Origin: Oscillospiraceae bacterium
Lineage (GTDB): Bacteria > Bacillota > Clostridia > Oscillospirales > Ruminococcaceae
DNA length: 7,321 bases
Assembly (NCBI GenBank): GCA_017528675.1
Contig: JAFXOO010000062.1
Location: 1-7,321 of the forward strand
Reading direction: 5' to 3'
Part shown: in pieces, positions 1-6,356 of the stretch
Layout: each line of letters begins with the position of its first letter
Numbering within the stretch: position 1 is the stretch's first letter
Position numbers and translations under genes: made by a program
The notes under the pieces: model-generated
The model's input: only the letters and a program-made list of their open reading frames with translations
Told to the model about the DNA's origin: nothing
Database searches by the model: none

Positions 1-1
1 A

Positions 2-3000
2 GAACAGCGTCCCTCCCTCAGCCGGATTTCCAGCCCGCCGCTGACGGACTGGGAGGCAGCGGATACATGGGAACGCTGCGCTGCAGAGCCGCTCGGCGGC
101 AAGATGTATGACGCTGCGACATTCTCGCTTCAGGGCGGCGGCTCTGTCCTGATGATGCGGCTGCATCACATGATTCTTGACGGATTTGATATGTGTAAGA
201 TCGTGCGGGCGATTCTCGACACGCTCGCCGGTCAGCCTGTAGAGGCGGTTCCGTTCTCGCACGCAGAGGACAAGGCGCTGGATATGGCGCAGGAGCGTTC
301 TTTCTGGCTGGATTATTTCTACGGCGTGTCCTATGAGCCTTTGCTCATGCAGGAATCCTCCAACGGCATCCAGCGCACGAGGGTGCAGTGCCCCCTCGGT
401 ACAAGCGCCTCCAGACTGATCCGGGAATTTGCGAAAAAGCATGATGTGACGCCGGCATCGGTCTTTGCAGCAGCGCTTTCCCTCTATCTTTCCAGATCCA
501 CCGACAAGCCGGATGCGGTGTTCCTGATGCCCCGTCTCGGACGGGATACCCCAGAGGAACGTGCGGCATACGGCTGCCATACCCAGGTTGTGCCGGTGCG
601 GGTTACCGTGGATGAAACGATGCGGTTTTCGGATCTTTGCCGGCTTGCCATGCAGCAGGGCAGAACTGCCTCTGCACACAAGGCCTATGGCATCAGCAAT
701 ATTCTGTCCGATCTGAAGAACGCCGGTCTTGTGAACGGCCCGGTCAGCGAATACACGCTCAATTTCTACAACAGCCGCATGCCTGCCGAGGTTCCCTATG
801 AGATCGACATGAGCATGGACGGCGCCATGCATAACCACCTGACGCTCAACATCACGTCCTTCCAGGACATGTTTGAGATCACCTATGATATGCGCAGCGG
901 CATCTATGATACCAAGCGCACCACCCGGTTCCATGAGGCCATCATGTCCATCCTCTCTGAGGGCATCCGCCGGGAGGATTGCAGCATCGGTTCGCTCGAA
1001 ATCCTGGGTGTGTCAGAACGGGAGCTCCTGACCCGTCAGGAGGGAAAGAACATCGCTATTGACGAGCAGGCAACCATCCCGTCCATGTTCCGTGAAGTCG
1101 TGCGGCGTTATGCCGACCGCCCTGCGCTGTATGCAGGGGAGTTTTCCTATACCTATGCAGAGCTTGACAGCATCTCGAACCGTGTTGCCAATGCGCTGCT
1201 TGCACAGGGTGTGCAGCAGGGACAGACGGTCATGTACAAGCTCCACCGTGACGAAAAGCCGATTCCGGTGATGCTTGGTATCCTGAAGGCGGGTGCTGCC
1301 TTTATCCCGCTTGACCCCGCCTATCCGCAGGGACGCATCGACTATATCCAGACGAACAGCGAATCAAAGATGATGATTGTGAACGATCCGTCTGCCGAGT
1401 CTGAGGAAATCCGTAAGTCTGTACAGCTCTTTGCTGCCGAGACGCTGCTCTCCTATCCGGACGACAGCGACCCGATGCTCAATATCCCGCCGGATCAGCT
1501 TGCGTACTGCATCTATACCTCCGGTACAACCGGCAGACCCAAGGGAGCGATGCTCTCACACAGGGGCATCGTCAACATCACCCACCCGGACAACAACCCC
1601 GTCAACCGGGATATCGCCACCTGCGGCACGGGCATCTGTGCAATCGGTTCGGTGAGCTTCGACATCTCGCTGTTTGAGTTCTTCGTGCCGATGTTCAACG
1701 GCATGTTCATCGAATTTGCCCCGGAGCAGGCGATGGTCGATCCGGAGCCGCTTGCAAAGCTGATTCTGCGGCACGGCGCCAATATGATTCACTGCACGCC
1801 CTCCCGTCTGACGACCTACCTGAACAATGTTCGTTTTGTCAAGGCGCTCGAATCCATCAAGGTCATTCTGGTGGCAGGTGAACGGGTGCCCCGCAGCCTC
1901 GTGGATGAGCTGCGTGACCGGTACGGCATCCGCATCTATAACGGCTACGGCCCGACAGAAACCACCATCGGCGCCACCATCACGGAGGCGGGCGATAATT
2001 CCACCATCGGTAAGCCCATCGGCAATATGGGCATCATGATTCTGAACAGCAAGGGACGCATGATTCCGTTTGGTGCGATCGGTGAAATCTATATCTACGG
2101 CACAGGTCTCGGCATCGGCTACAAGAACCTGCCCAAGGAGACAGCCGGCCGCTTTGTGACGCATTACGGCGTGCGCATGTACAAGACCGGCGACCTCGGC
2201 AGATTCCTGGAGGACGGCCGCATCGTGTACCACGGCAGAAACGACTTCCAGGTGAAGGTGCGTGGCCTGCGCATTGAGCTGTCCGAGATCGAGAACTGCC
2301 TGCTGAGCTACGAGGGCGTCGCCAAGGCGTGTGTGCAGGTGCGCAAGATCGGCGTTTCAGAGCATATCGTTGCCTTCTACAGCGTGAAGGAGAACGTCGA
2401 CGTCAGCGAACAGGCGCTCAAGGACTACGCCAAGCAGCATCTGACGCTGTATATGGTGCCCGACTATCTCAAGAAGCTCGATACCCTCCCCCAGACCCCC
2501 GGCGGCAAGACCGACCTGAAGGCACTGGAGGCCATTCCGCTCGAAATTGAGCGTGTTTACCGTGCGCCGGAAACACCCGTGCAGGAGGCAATCTGCCGGG
2601 CATTCCAGAAAACGCTTTCCGTGGAGCAGGTCGGCATCACCGACAGCTTCTATGACCTGGGCGGCGACAGCCTGTATACGGCTGAACTGGTGCACAATAT
2701 TGAATCCGAGCTGCCGGATGTGAGCATCATCTATGAGGACATCTTCCGGTATCCGACCCCCGAAATGCTGGCGCAGTACCTCTATCTCAAGCAGGCGGAG
2801 CAGCACAAGAAGCATCCGAATCCGCTTGCCAAGCTGGATTACACCGGCATTTCCGAATTCCTTGCACGCAATAGGCACGAAGGCAAGCCGGAACAGCACC
2901 GGCTGGGCAATGTTGTCCTGACGGGTGCAAGCGGCTTCCTCGGCATCCATGTGCTGGCGCAGCTTTTGCGGCAGCCGGAGCTCTGGGACAATATCTACTG

Positions 3001-4000
3001 CGTCATCCGCCCCACCCGCCGTCAGGACCCCGGTCAGCGCCTCAAGAGCACGCTGTTCTATTTTGAGGAGACGGATTGCAGCGAATTCTACGGCACACGG
3101 CTGTTTGCGCTCAACGGTGACATCACGCAGGAGCGCATCTTCGCAGAGCCGTTCTCTGAAAGGGTTGACACGGTCATCAACTGTGCCGCCAATGTCAGCC
3201 ACTTCTCGTTCGATGACTCGCTTGACCGCATCAATGTGGGCGGCGTGTCCAACCTGATCGCTTTCTGTGAGAAGCAGGGTGCGGCACTGGTGCAGGTTTC
3301 GACCATCAGTGTCGGCGGCGTCTATGCAGCGGATGAAGCAAAGCTGACCCTGACGGAGCAGGACCTCTTTGTCGGGCAGGAAATCCGCAACCAGTACATC
3401 CTCTCGAAATTCATGGCAGAGCATCAGATCCTCCGGGCAGCGGCAGAGCACCGCATCACAGCGAAAATCATGCGTGTCGGCAATTTGCAGGGGCGCATCT
3501 CGGACGGCGAATTCCAGATGAACCGCAAGCGCAATGCCTTTACCCGGCAGATTGCATCCTATGTCAAGATCGGCATGCTCCCGGAAAATGTGTACCGGTC
3601 AACCGTCAACTTCTCGCCGGTCGATGATGTGGCAAAGATGATAGTCGGCCTCAGCACGCTGCCGGAGCAGTATTCGGTCTTCCATGTGTACCCGCCGAAG
3701 GAAGTCGGCTATGACCAGCTCTACCGGAATCTGAAGGCACTCGGACTGGAGATCAGCGTTGTTCCGGACACACAGTTCGAGCGCACGGTAAAGAAGCTGT
3801 CCAAAACCGAGGACGGCCGCATGCTGCTGGAGGGACTGTTCGCAGAGCGTCCTGACCTGCGGTATCAGTGGACAGTGATCAATGACAGCTTTACCCAGCA
3901 GGTACTCGATGCCATCGGGCTGGAATGGAACGAAATCTCCGATAAATACCTGACCAAGTACTTCAGAGCACTTGCTGAGCTTGGGACTTTTGACATTTAA
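2..4000 (+). CDS. Nonribosomal peptide synthetase, C(partial)-A-T-reductase terminal module; 5' end outside window
   Basis: The frame is open from base 2, so the Met codon at 104 is internal and the gene is truncated by the window edge. Residues here are counted from that Met. The condensation domain keeps its catalytic HHMILDG at 21-27 (HHxxxDG), but only about 54 residues precede it, fewer than a full domain has. Adenylation domain: core A2 near 394-415, A3 YTSGTTGRPKG 471-481, A5 NGYGPTETT 613-621, A7 YKTGDLGRF 693-701, A8 711-730, and A10 with Lys802. Thiolation domain: DLGGDSL 851-857, with Ser856 as the phosphopantetheine site. Reductase: NAD(P)H motif TGASGFLG 940-947, Thr1067 in VSTIS, and Tyr1098/Lys1102 (YxxxK). 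The family activates an amino acid as its adenylate, tethers it, condenses it with an upstream acyl group, and releases the thioester by reduction as an aldehyde or alcohol. Upstream modules, if any, cannot be seen. The stop TAA at 3998-4000 lies 12 nt before the phosphatase gene, consistent with one operon. Confidence 0.96.
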   Translation, partial: EQRPSLSRISSPPLTDWEAADTWERCAAEPLGGKMYDAATFSLQGGGSVLMMRLHHMILDGFDMCKIVRAILDTLAGQPVEAVPFSHAEDKALDMAQERSFWLDYFYGVSYEPLLMQESSNGIQRTRVQCPLGTSASRLIREFAKKHDVTPASVFAAALSLYLSRSTDKPDAVFLMPRLGRDTPEERAAYGCHTQVVPVRVTVDETMRFSDLCRLAMQQGRTASAHKAYGISNILSDLKNAGLVNGPVSEYTLNFYNSRMPAEVPYEIDMSMDGAMHNHLTLNITSFQDMFEITYDMRSGIYDTKRTTRFHEAIMSILSEGIRREDCSIGSLEILGVSERELLTRQEGKNIAIDEQATIPSMFREVVRRYADRPALYAGEFSYTYAELDSISNRVANALLAQGVQQGQTVMYKLHRDEKPIPVMLGILKAGAAFIPLDPAYPQGRIDYIQTNSESKMMIVNDPSAESEEIRKSVQLFAAETLLSYPDDSDPMLNIPPDQLAYCIYTSGTTGRPKGAMLSHRGIVNITHPDNNPVNRDIATCGTGICAIGSVSFDISLFEFFVPMFNGMFIEFAPEQAMVDPEPLAKLILRHGANMIHCTPSRLTTYLNNVRFVKALESIKVILVAGERVPRSLVDELRDRYGIRIYNGYGPTETTIGATITEAGDNSTIGKPIGNMGIMILNSKGRMIPFGAIGEIYIYGTGLGIGYKNLPKETAGRFVTHYGVRMYKTGDLGRFLEDGRIVYHGRNDFQVKVRGLRIELSEIENCLLSYEGVAKACVQVRKIGVSEHIVAFYSVKENVDVSEQALKDYAKQHLTLYMVPDYLKKLDTLPQTPGGKTDLKALEAIPLEIERVYRAPETPVQEAICRAFQKTLSVEQVGITDSFYDLGGDSLYTAELVHNIESELPDVSIIYEDIFRYPTPEMLAQYLYLKQAEQHKKHPNPLAKLDYTGISEFLARNRHEGKPEQHRLGNVVLTGASGFLGIHVLAQLLRQPELWDNIYCVIRPTRRQDPGQRLKSTLFYFEETDCSEFYGTRLFALNGDITQERIFAEPFSERVDTVINCAANVSHFSFDDSLDRINVGGVSNLIAFCEKQGAALVQVSTISVGGVYAADEAKLTLTEQDLFVGQEIRNQYILSKFMAEHQILRAAAEHRITAKIMRVGNLQGRISDGEFQMNRKRNAFTRQIASYVKIGMLPENVYRSTVNFSPVDDVAKMIVGLSTLPEQYSVFHVYPPKEVGYDQLYRNLKALGLEISVVPDTQFERTVKKLSKTEDGRMLLEGLFAERPDLRYQWTVINDSFTQQVLDAIGLEWNEISDKYLTKYFRALAELGTFDI

Positions 4001-4005
4001 GGAGG
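3998..4005 (+). promoter_or_regulatory. Ribosome binding site TAAGGAGG fused to the NRPS stop codon
   Basis: The NRPS stop codon TAA is the first half of a near-perfect Shine-Dalgarno sequence, TAAGGAGG. It lies 7 nt before the ATG at 4013, which settles that start over the out-of-frame ATG at 4009. A ribosome terminating on the NRPS sits directly on the site, so translational coupling of the phosphatase to the synthetase is plausible (inference). Confidence 0.85.
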
Positions 4006-4012
4006 AAGATGC

Positions 4013-5485
4013 ATGGTAACATTACTTTGGTCATTCGCTGTTTTTCTGGCAACGGTATTTGCAGCACTGATCGTTGCCGTCACGCTGAAGCCAAGAATCA
4101 AGGGCTGGAAGTACGTCGGATGGTGGGCAGGTGCAGCGGCGGTCGGCTTTGGTGTGACCTATCTGAGCTACACCGTCAACCTGTTTAACGATTTCGTCGG
4201 CATCATCGGTCTGTCGGCACTGCTGTGCGTGGTGATACTGCCGACCTATCAGGAGAAAATCAGTGAAAAGATCTTCGTAGGCCTGATGGCTGCGCTGATT
4301 TCCAACGTGGCAACCTTCATGCTATGCGGCACAACAGACTCCTTCCTGGGCGGCTATCTTGGCTTCTTTGCAGAGGGAACGCCCTACAATGTGCGCAATA
4401 TCCTGTTGTTTATCGGCATCAAGCTGGTGGTCTACACGATCATCTTTATCCTCTACATGCTGTTCCTGCGCAAGCAGGTGCTCAGCATCCTGCAAATGGC
4501 AGGCGGTGAGCTGCGGCCTTATCTGACGGCGCCGTTTGTTTCGGTTGTGGGCTTCTATGTCATCAACTGGATTACCAACAAGCTGGAGATCTTTCCCGCC
4601 AACACCTGGTTCTTCCCGCTGTATGCCACAATCTGCGTGATTATGGTGGTGGAATACGTCCAGATCTTCAACTCCGTCAAGCAGACCGCAGAGCGCATGC
4701 GCAGCGAGAAGGAAAAGCAGCGCATCGGCGCAGAGCTCAACGTTGCCACCAAAATCCAGGCAGATATGCTGCCCTCGATTTTCCCGGCATTCCCGGAGAG
4801 AAGCGAGTTTGACCTCTACGCATCCATGAACCCTGCCAAGGAGGTCGGCGGCGACTTCTATGACTTCTTCATGATTGACGACGACCACATTGCACTGGTC
4901 ATGGCGGATGTATCCGGCAAGGGCGTTCCGGCGGCGCTGTTCATGGTCATCGCCAAGACGCTCATCAAGAACCATGCCCAGATCGGTGATTACTCGCCAT
5001 CCAAGGTGCTGGCGCATGTCAATGAGCAGCTCTGCGAGGGCAATGAGGCCGAGCTGTTCGTCACGGTATGGCTTGCCATTGTGGAGATCAGCACCGGTAA
5101 GGGACTTGCAGCGAATGCCGGTCATGAGCACCCGGCGCTGCGCCATTCCGACGGCAAGTTTGAGATGGTAAAGTACCGCCATTCTCCGGCGGTTGCCACT
5201 ATGGAAGGCATGCGCTTCAAGGAGCATGATTTCCAGCTCCTTCCGGGCGACACGCTGTTTGTCTATACGGACGGTGTTCCGGAGGCGACCAATGCAGAGG
5301 ATGAGCTGTTCGGTGAGGAGCGGCTGGTGGCGGCACTGAATGCCAATCCATCGGCACTTCCGAAGGAATTGCTGACAAATGTGAGAGCTGCTGTGGATGC
5401 CTTTGTGGGGGATGCGCCGCAATTTGATGATCTGACGATGTTGGGATTTACCTATTACGGATCGGAGGGGAAAAGGGATGTATGA
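4013..5485 (+). CDS. Membrane-anchored SpoIIE/RsbU-type PP2C serine phosphatase
   Basis: The product is 490 aa. The N-terminal ~216 residues carry seven hydrophobic segments (about 3-24, 35-55, 61-77, 86-105, 130-152, 171-187, 198-216). Basic residues in the loops after segments 1, 5 and 7 predict the N-terminus outside and the C-terminus in the cytoplasm. A charged, probably coiled-coil linker follows (about 220-255, with EKEKQRIGAEL and ATKIQADMLP), typical of RsbU-like phosphatases. The PP2C/SpoIIE domain spans roughly 265-480. Candidate metal-binding acidic residues are all present: Asp281 in VGGDFYDFF, Asp299 in ADVSGKG, Asp420 in YTDGVPEATN, and Asp472/473 in FDDLTM, so the enzyme looks active. 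Such phosphatases dephosphorylate a STAS-domain antagonist, here most likely the product at 5978-6274. No known ligand-binding domain is recognised in the membrane part, so the signal is unknown. The gene follows the NRPS by 12 nt and overlaps the next gene by 8 nt. Confidence 0.93.
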   Translation: MVTLLWSFAVFLATVFAALIVAVTLKPRIKGWKYVGWWAGAAAVGFGVTYLSYTVNLFNDFVGIIGLSALLCVVILPTYQEKISEKIFVGLMAALISNVATFMLCGTTDSFLGGYLGFFAEGTPYNVRNILLFIGIKLVVYTIIFILYMLFLRKQVLSILQMAGGELRPYLTAPFVSVVGFYVINWITNKLEIFPANTWFFPLYATICVIMVVEYVQIFNSVKQTAERMRSEKEKQRIGAELNVATKIQADMLPSIFPAFPERSEFDLYASMNPAKEVGGDFYDFFMIDDDHIALVMADVSGKGVPAALFMVIAKTLIKNHAQIGDYSPSKVLAHVNEQLCEGNEAELFVTVWLAIVEISTGKGLAANAGHEHPALRHSDGKFEMVKYRHSPAVATMEGMRFKEHDFQLLPGDTLFVYTDGVPEATNAEDELFGEERLVAALNANPSALPKELLTNVRAAVDAFVGDAPQFDDLTMLGFTYYGSEGKRDV

Positions 5486-5885
5486 GCTGAATCTTGATGC
5501 GACAATCGAGAATCTCGATCCTGTCATTGCGTTTTTAGATGATATTATGGAGCAGCACGATGTTCCGATGAAAGCGAAAATCCAACTGGATGTGGCGGCT
5601 GAGGAAATCTATGTGAATATCGCTCATTATGCCTATCCGAAGGGGCCTGGCACTGCAAGGATCGAGGTGGAGCTGCCGGAGGATAACAGCCAGATTCTGA
5701 TCCGGTTCATTGACAAAGGACAGCCCTACAATCCGCTGGAAAAGGCGGATCCCGACATCACGCTTTCCGCAGAGGAACGTCCCATCGGCGGCCTTGGCAT
5801 CTACATGGTCAAAAAGAGCATGGACGATGTCAGCTATGCTTACGAGGACGGATGCAATATTCTGACCATTGTCAAGTGCTTCTGA
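5478..5885 (+). CDS. RsbW/SpoIIAB-like anti-sigma factor kinase (HATPase)
   Basis: The product is 135 aa, about the usual size for this family of soluble GHKL-fold serine kinases. The N box is AAEEIYVNIAHYAY at 40-53, with Glu43 and Asn47 in the spacing expected for the catalytic Glu and Mg-ATP-binding Asn. The G1 box is DKGQPYNP at 79-86. The ATP lid and G2 box follow, with GGLGIYMVKK at 104-113. In known systems such kinases bind and inhibit a sigma factor, or another target, and phosphorylate a STAS antagonist to switch partner. GGAGG at 5464-5468 lies 9 nt before the ATG, inside the 3' end of the phosphatase gene. The two genes overlap by 8 nt, so they are probably translationally coupled. 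No sigma factor gene is next to it, so its inhibited target cannot be named from this window. A role other than sigma-factor control is possible. Confidence 0.9.
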   Translation: MYELNLDATIENLDPVIAFLDDIMEQHDVPMKAKIQLDVAAEEIYVNIAHYAYPKGPGTARIEVELPEDNSQILIRFIDKGQPYNPLEKADPDITLSAEERPIGGLGIYMVKKSMDDVSYAYEDGCNILTIVKCF

Positions 5886-5888
5886 ACC

Positions 5889-5914
5889 GTCCCGGAGGGG
5901 ACACCGCAATGTGA
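5889..5914 (+). promoter_or_regulatory. Small hairpin with Shine-Dalgarno-like loop followed by an AUG-UGA start-stop
   Basis: Just after the kinase stop, GTCCC (5889-5893) and GGGAC (5898-5902) can form a 5-bp stem around GGAG. The same stretch reads GGAGGGG at 5894-5900, a good ribosome binding site. Eight nucleotides later is ATG (5909-5911), followed at once by TGA (5912-5914). The sequence is plain; a function as a minimal start-stop element that parks a ribosome ahead of the STAS gene is only inference, and chance is quite possible. Confidence 0.4.
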
Positions 5915-5959
5915 AATTGCAAAACGGGTCTATCCCGGTTTTGTGCAATATTCAATTTC
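5913..5959 (+). repeat. Imperfect inverted repeat / possible attenuator before the STAS gene
   Basis: The outer arms GAAATTG (5913-5919) and CAATTTC (5953-5959) are exact complements. Inside them, CAAAAC-GGG (5920-5928) can pair with CCC-G-GTTTTG (5934-5943) around loop TCTAT, leaving one bulged G. The inner stem is followed by only four Ts ending in a G, so at best it is a weak intrinsic terminator. It could also be an mRNA-stabilising or processing hairpin. Its place between kinase and antagonist suggests it tunes their ratio (inference). Confidence 0.55.
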
Positions 5960-5960
5960 A

Positions 5961-5968
5961 AGAAAGGA
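5961..5968 (+). promoter_or_regulatory. Ribosome binding site that decides the STAS gene start
   Basis: AGAAAGGA at 5961-5968 carries the core AAGGA at 5964-5968. It lies 9 nt before the ATG at 5978 but only 3 nt before the in-frame ATG at 5972, which is too close for efficient initiation. The later start is therefore preferred. It also gives the N-terminus MTINKTKDG, which looks more typical of small STAS proteins than MIMTINK. Confidence 0.65.
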
Positions 5969-5977
5969 TGAATGATT

Positions 5978-6274
5978 ATGACGATCAACAAGACAAAAGA
6001 CGGCGATAAGCTGACACTCGCACTGGAGGGCAGACTCGACACGACCACGGCTCCTGATCTGGAGAAGGTCATCAAGGAGGAGACCGGCGATGTGAACAAC
6101 CTGCATTTCGAGATGGACAAGCTGGAGTACATTTCTTCCGCAGGCCTGCGTGTGCTGCTGTCTGCACAGAAGCTGATGAACAAGAAGGGTGAAATGCTCA
6201 TCACCGGATGCAGTGATGACATCATGGAAATCTTCGACATGACCGGCTTCACCGATATTCTCTCCATCGAATAA
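5978..6274 (+). CDS. STAS-domain anti-anti-sigma factor (RsbV/SpoIIAA-like)
   Basis: The product is 98 aa from the preferred ATG at 5978, or 100 aa if the in-frame ATG at 5972 is used. It is a single STAS domain: an opening beta strand (LTLALEGRLD, residues 12-21), then TTTAPDLEK, and the hallmark loop YISSAGLRVLL at 51-61. Ser54, directly before Ala-Gly-Leu, matches the serine that the partner kinase phosphorylates in SpoIIAA and RsbV. In the family, the dephosphorylated form binds the kinase and frees the kinase's target; the PP2C phosphatase restores this form. It sits 92 nt after the kinase gene, behind inverted repeats, so its expression may be set partly apart from that of the other two. 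The order phosphatase-kinase-antagonist differs from the antagonist-kinase-sigma order of the Bacillus spoIIA and sigB operons. The gene ends in TAA at 6272-6274, before a strong terminator. Confidence 0.93.
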   Translation: MTINKTKDGDKLTLALEGRLDTTTAPDLEKVIKEETGDVNNLHFEMDKLEYISSAGLRVLLSAQKLMNKKGEMLITGCSDDIMEIFDMTGFTDILSIE

Positions 6275-6277
6275 GCG

Positions 6278-6294
6278 GGCGGAGAAACTCCGCC
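6278..6294. repeat. Short GC-rich hairpin after the STAS gene
   Basis: GGCGGAG (6278-6284) and CTCCGCC (6288-6294) form a perfect 7-bp stem with an AAA loop, starting three bases after the STAS stop codon. No T tract follows, so it is not itself an intrinsic terminator. It may protect the mRNA 3' end or slow polymerase before the terminator at 6321. Confidence 0.5.
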
Positions 6295-6320
6295 GGCAGA
6301 AAAGGGCTCTATCGACAAAC

Positions 6321-6356
6321 AAAACCGCCTGCTGTACATGACAGCAGGCGGTTTTT
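6321..6356. terminator. Bidirectional intrinsic terminator between convergent genes
   Basis: The arms 6321-6335 (AAAACCGCCTGCTGT) and 6341-6355 are exact complements over 15 bp, with loop ACATG. A T tract (6352-6356) follows on the plus strand, and the A tract at 6321-6324 supplies a T tract on the minus strand. It ends the NRPS/switch operon and also the WYL gene, whose stop codon begins at 6358 on the minus strand and touches the hairpin's T tract. Confidence 0.93.

Noticed and set aside
104..106. ATG at 104 as the true NRPS start
   Set aside because: The frame stays open upstream to base 2, the start falls in the middle of a condensation domain, and no ribosome binding site precedes it.
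1556..2233. Minus-strand open frame of 225 codons opposite the adenylation domain
   Set aside because: It is a shadow of the adenylation core motifs A3-A8, all read on the plus strand.
2357..3451. Long minus-strand open frame (364 codons) opposite the NRPS
   Set aside because: It is antisense to the A, T and reductase domains, whose motifs are intact on the plus strand. The translation shows no recognisable domain; long antisense frames are common in GC-rich coding DNA.
4322..5527. Minus-strand open frame of 401 codons opposite the phosphatase
   Set aside because: It is antisense to a clear membrane and PP2C gene, its product is rich in His, Arg and Gln with no domain, and it has no supporting ribosome site that I can see.
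5918..5951. Possible promoter for the STAS gene (TTGCAA as -35, CAATAT as -10)
   Set aside because: Spacing between the boxes is about 22 nt, too long for a normal promoter, and the stretch is better explained by the inverted repeat. No match to a stress- or sporulation-sigma promoter is convincing.
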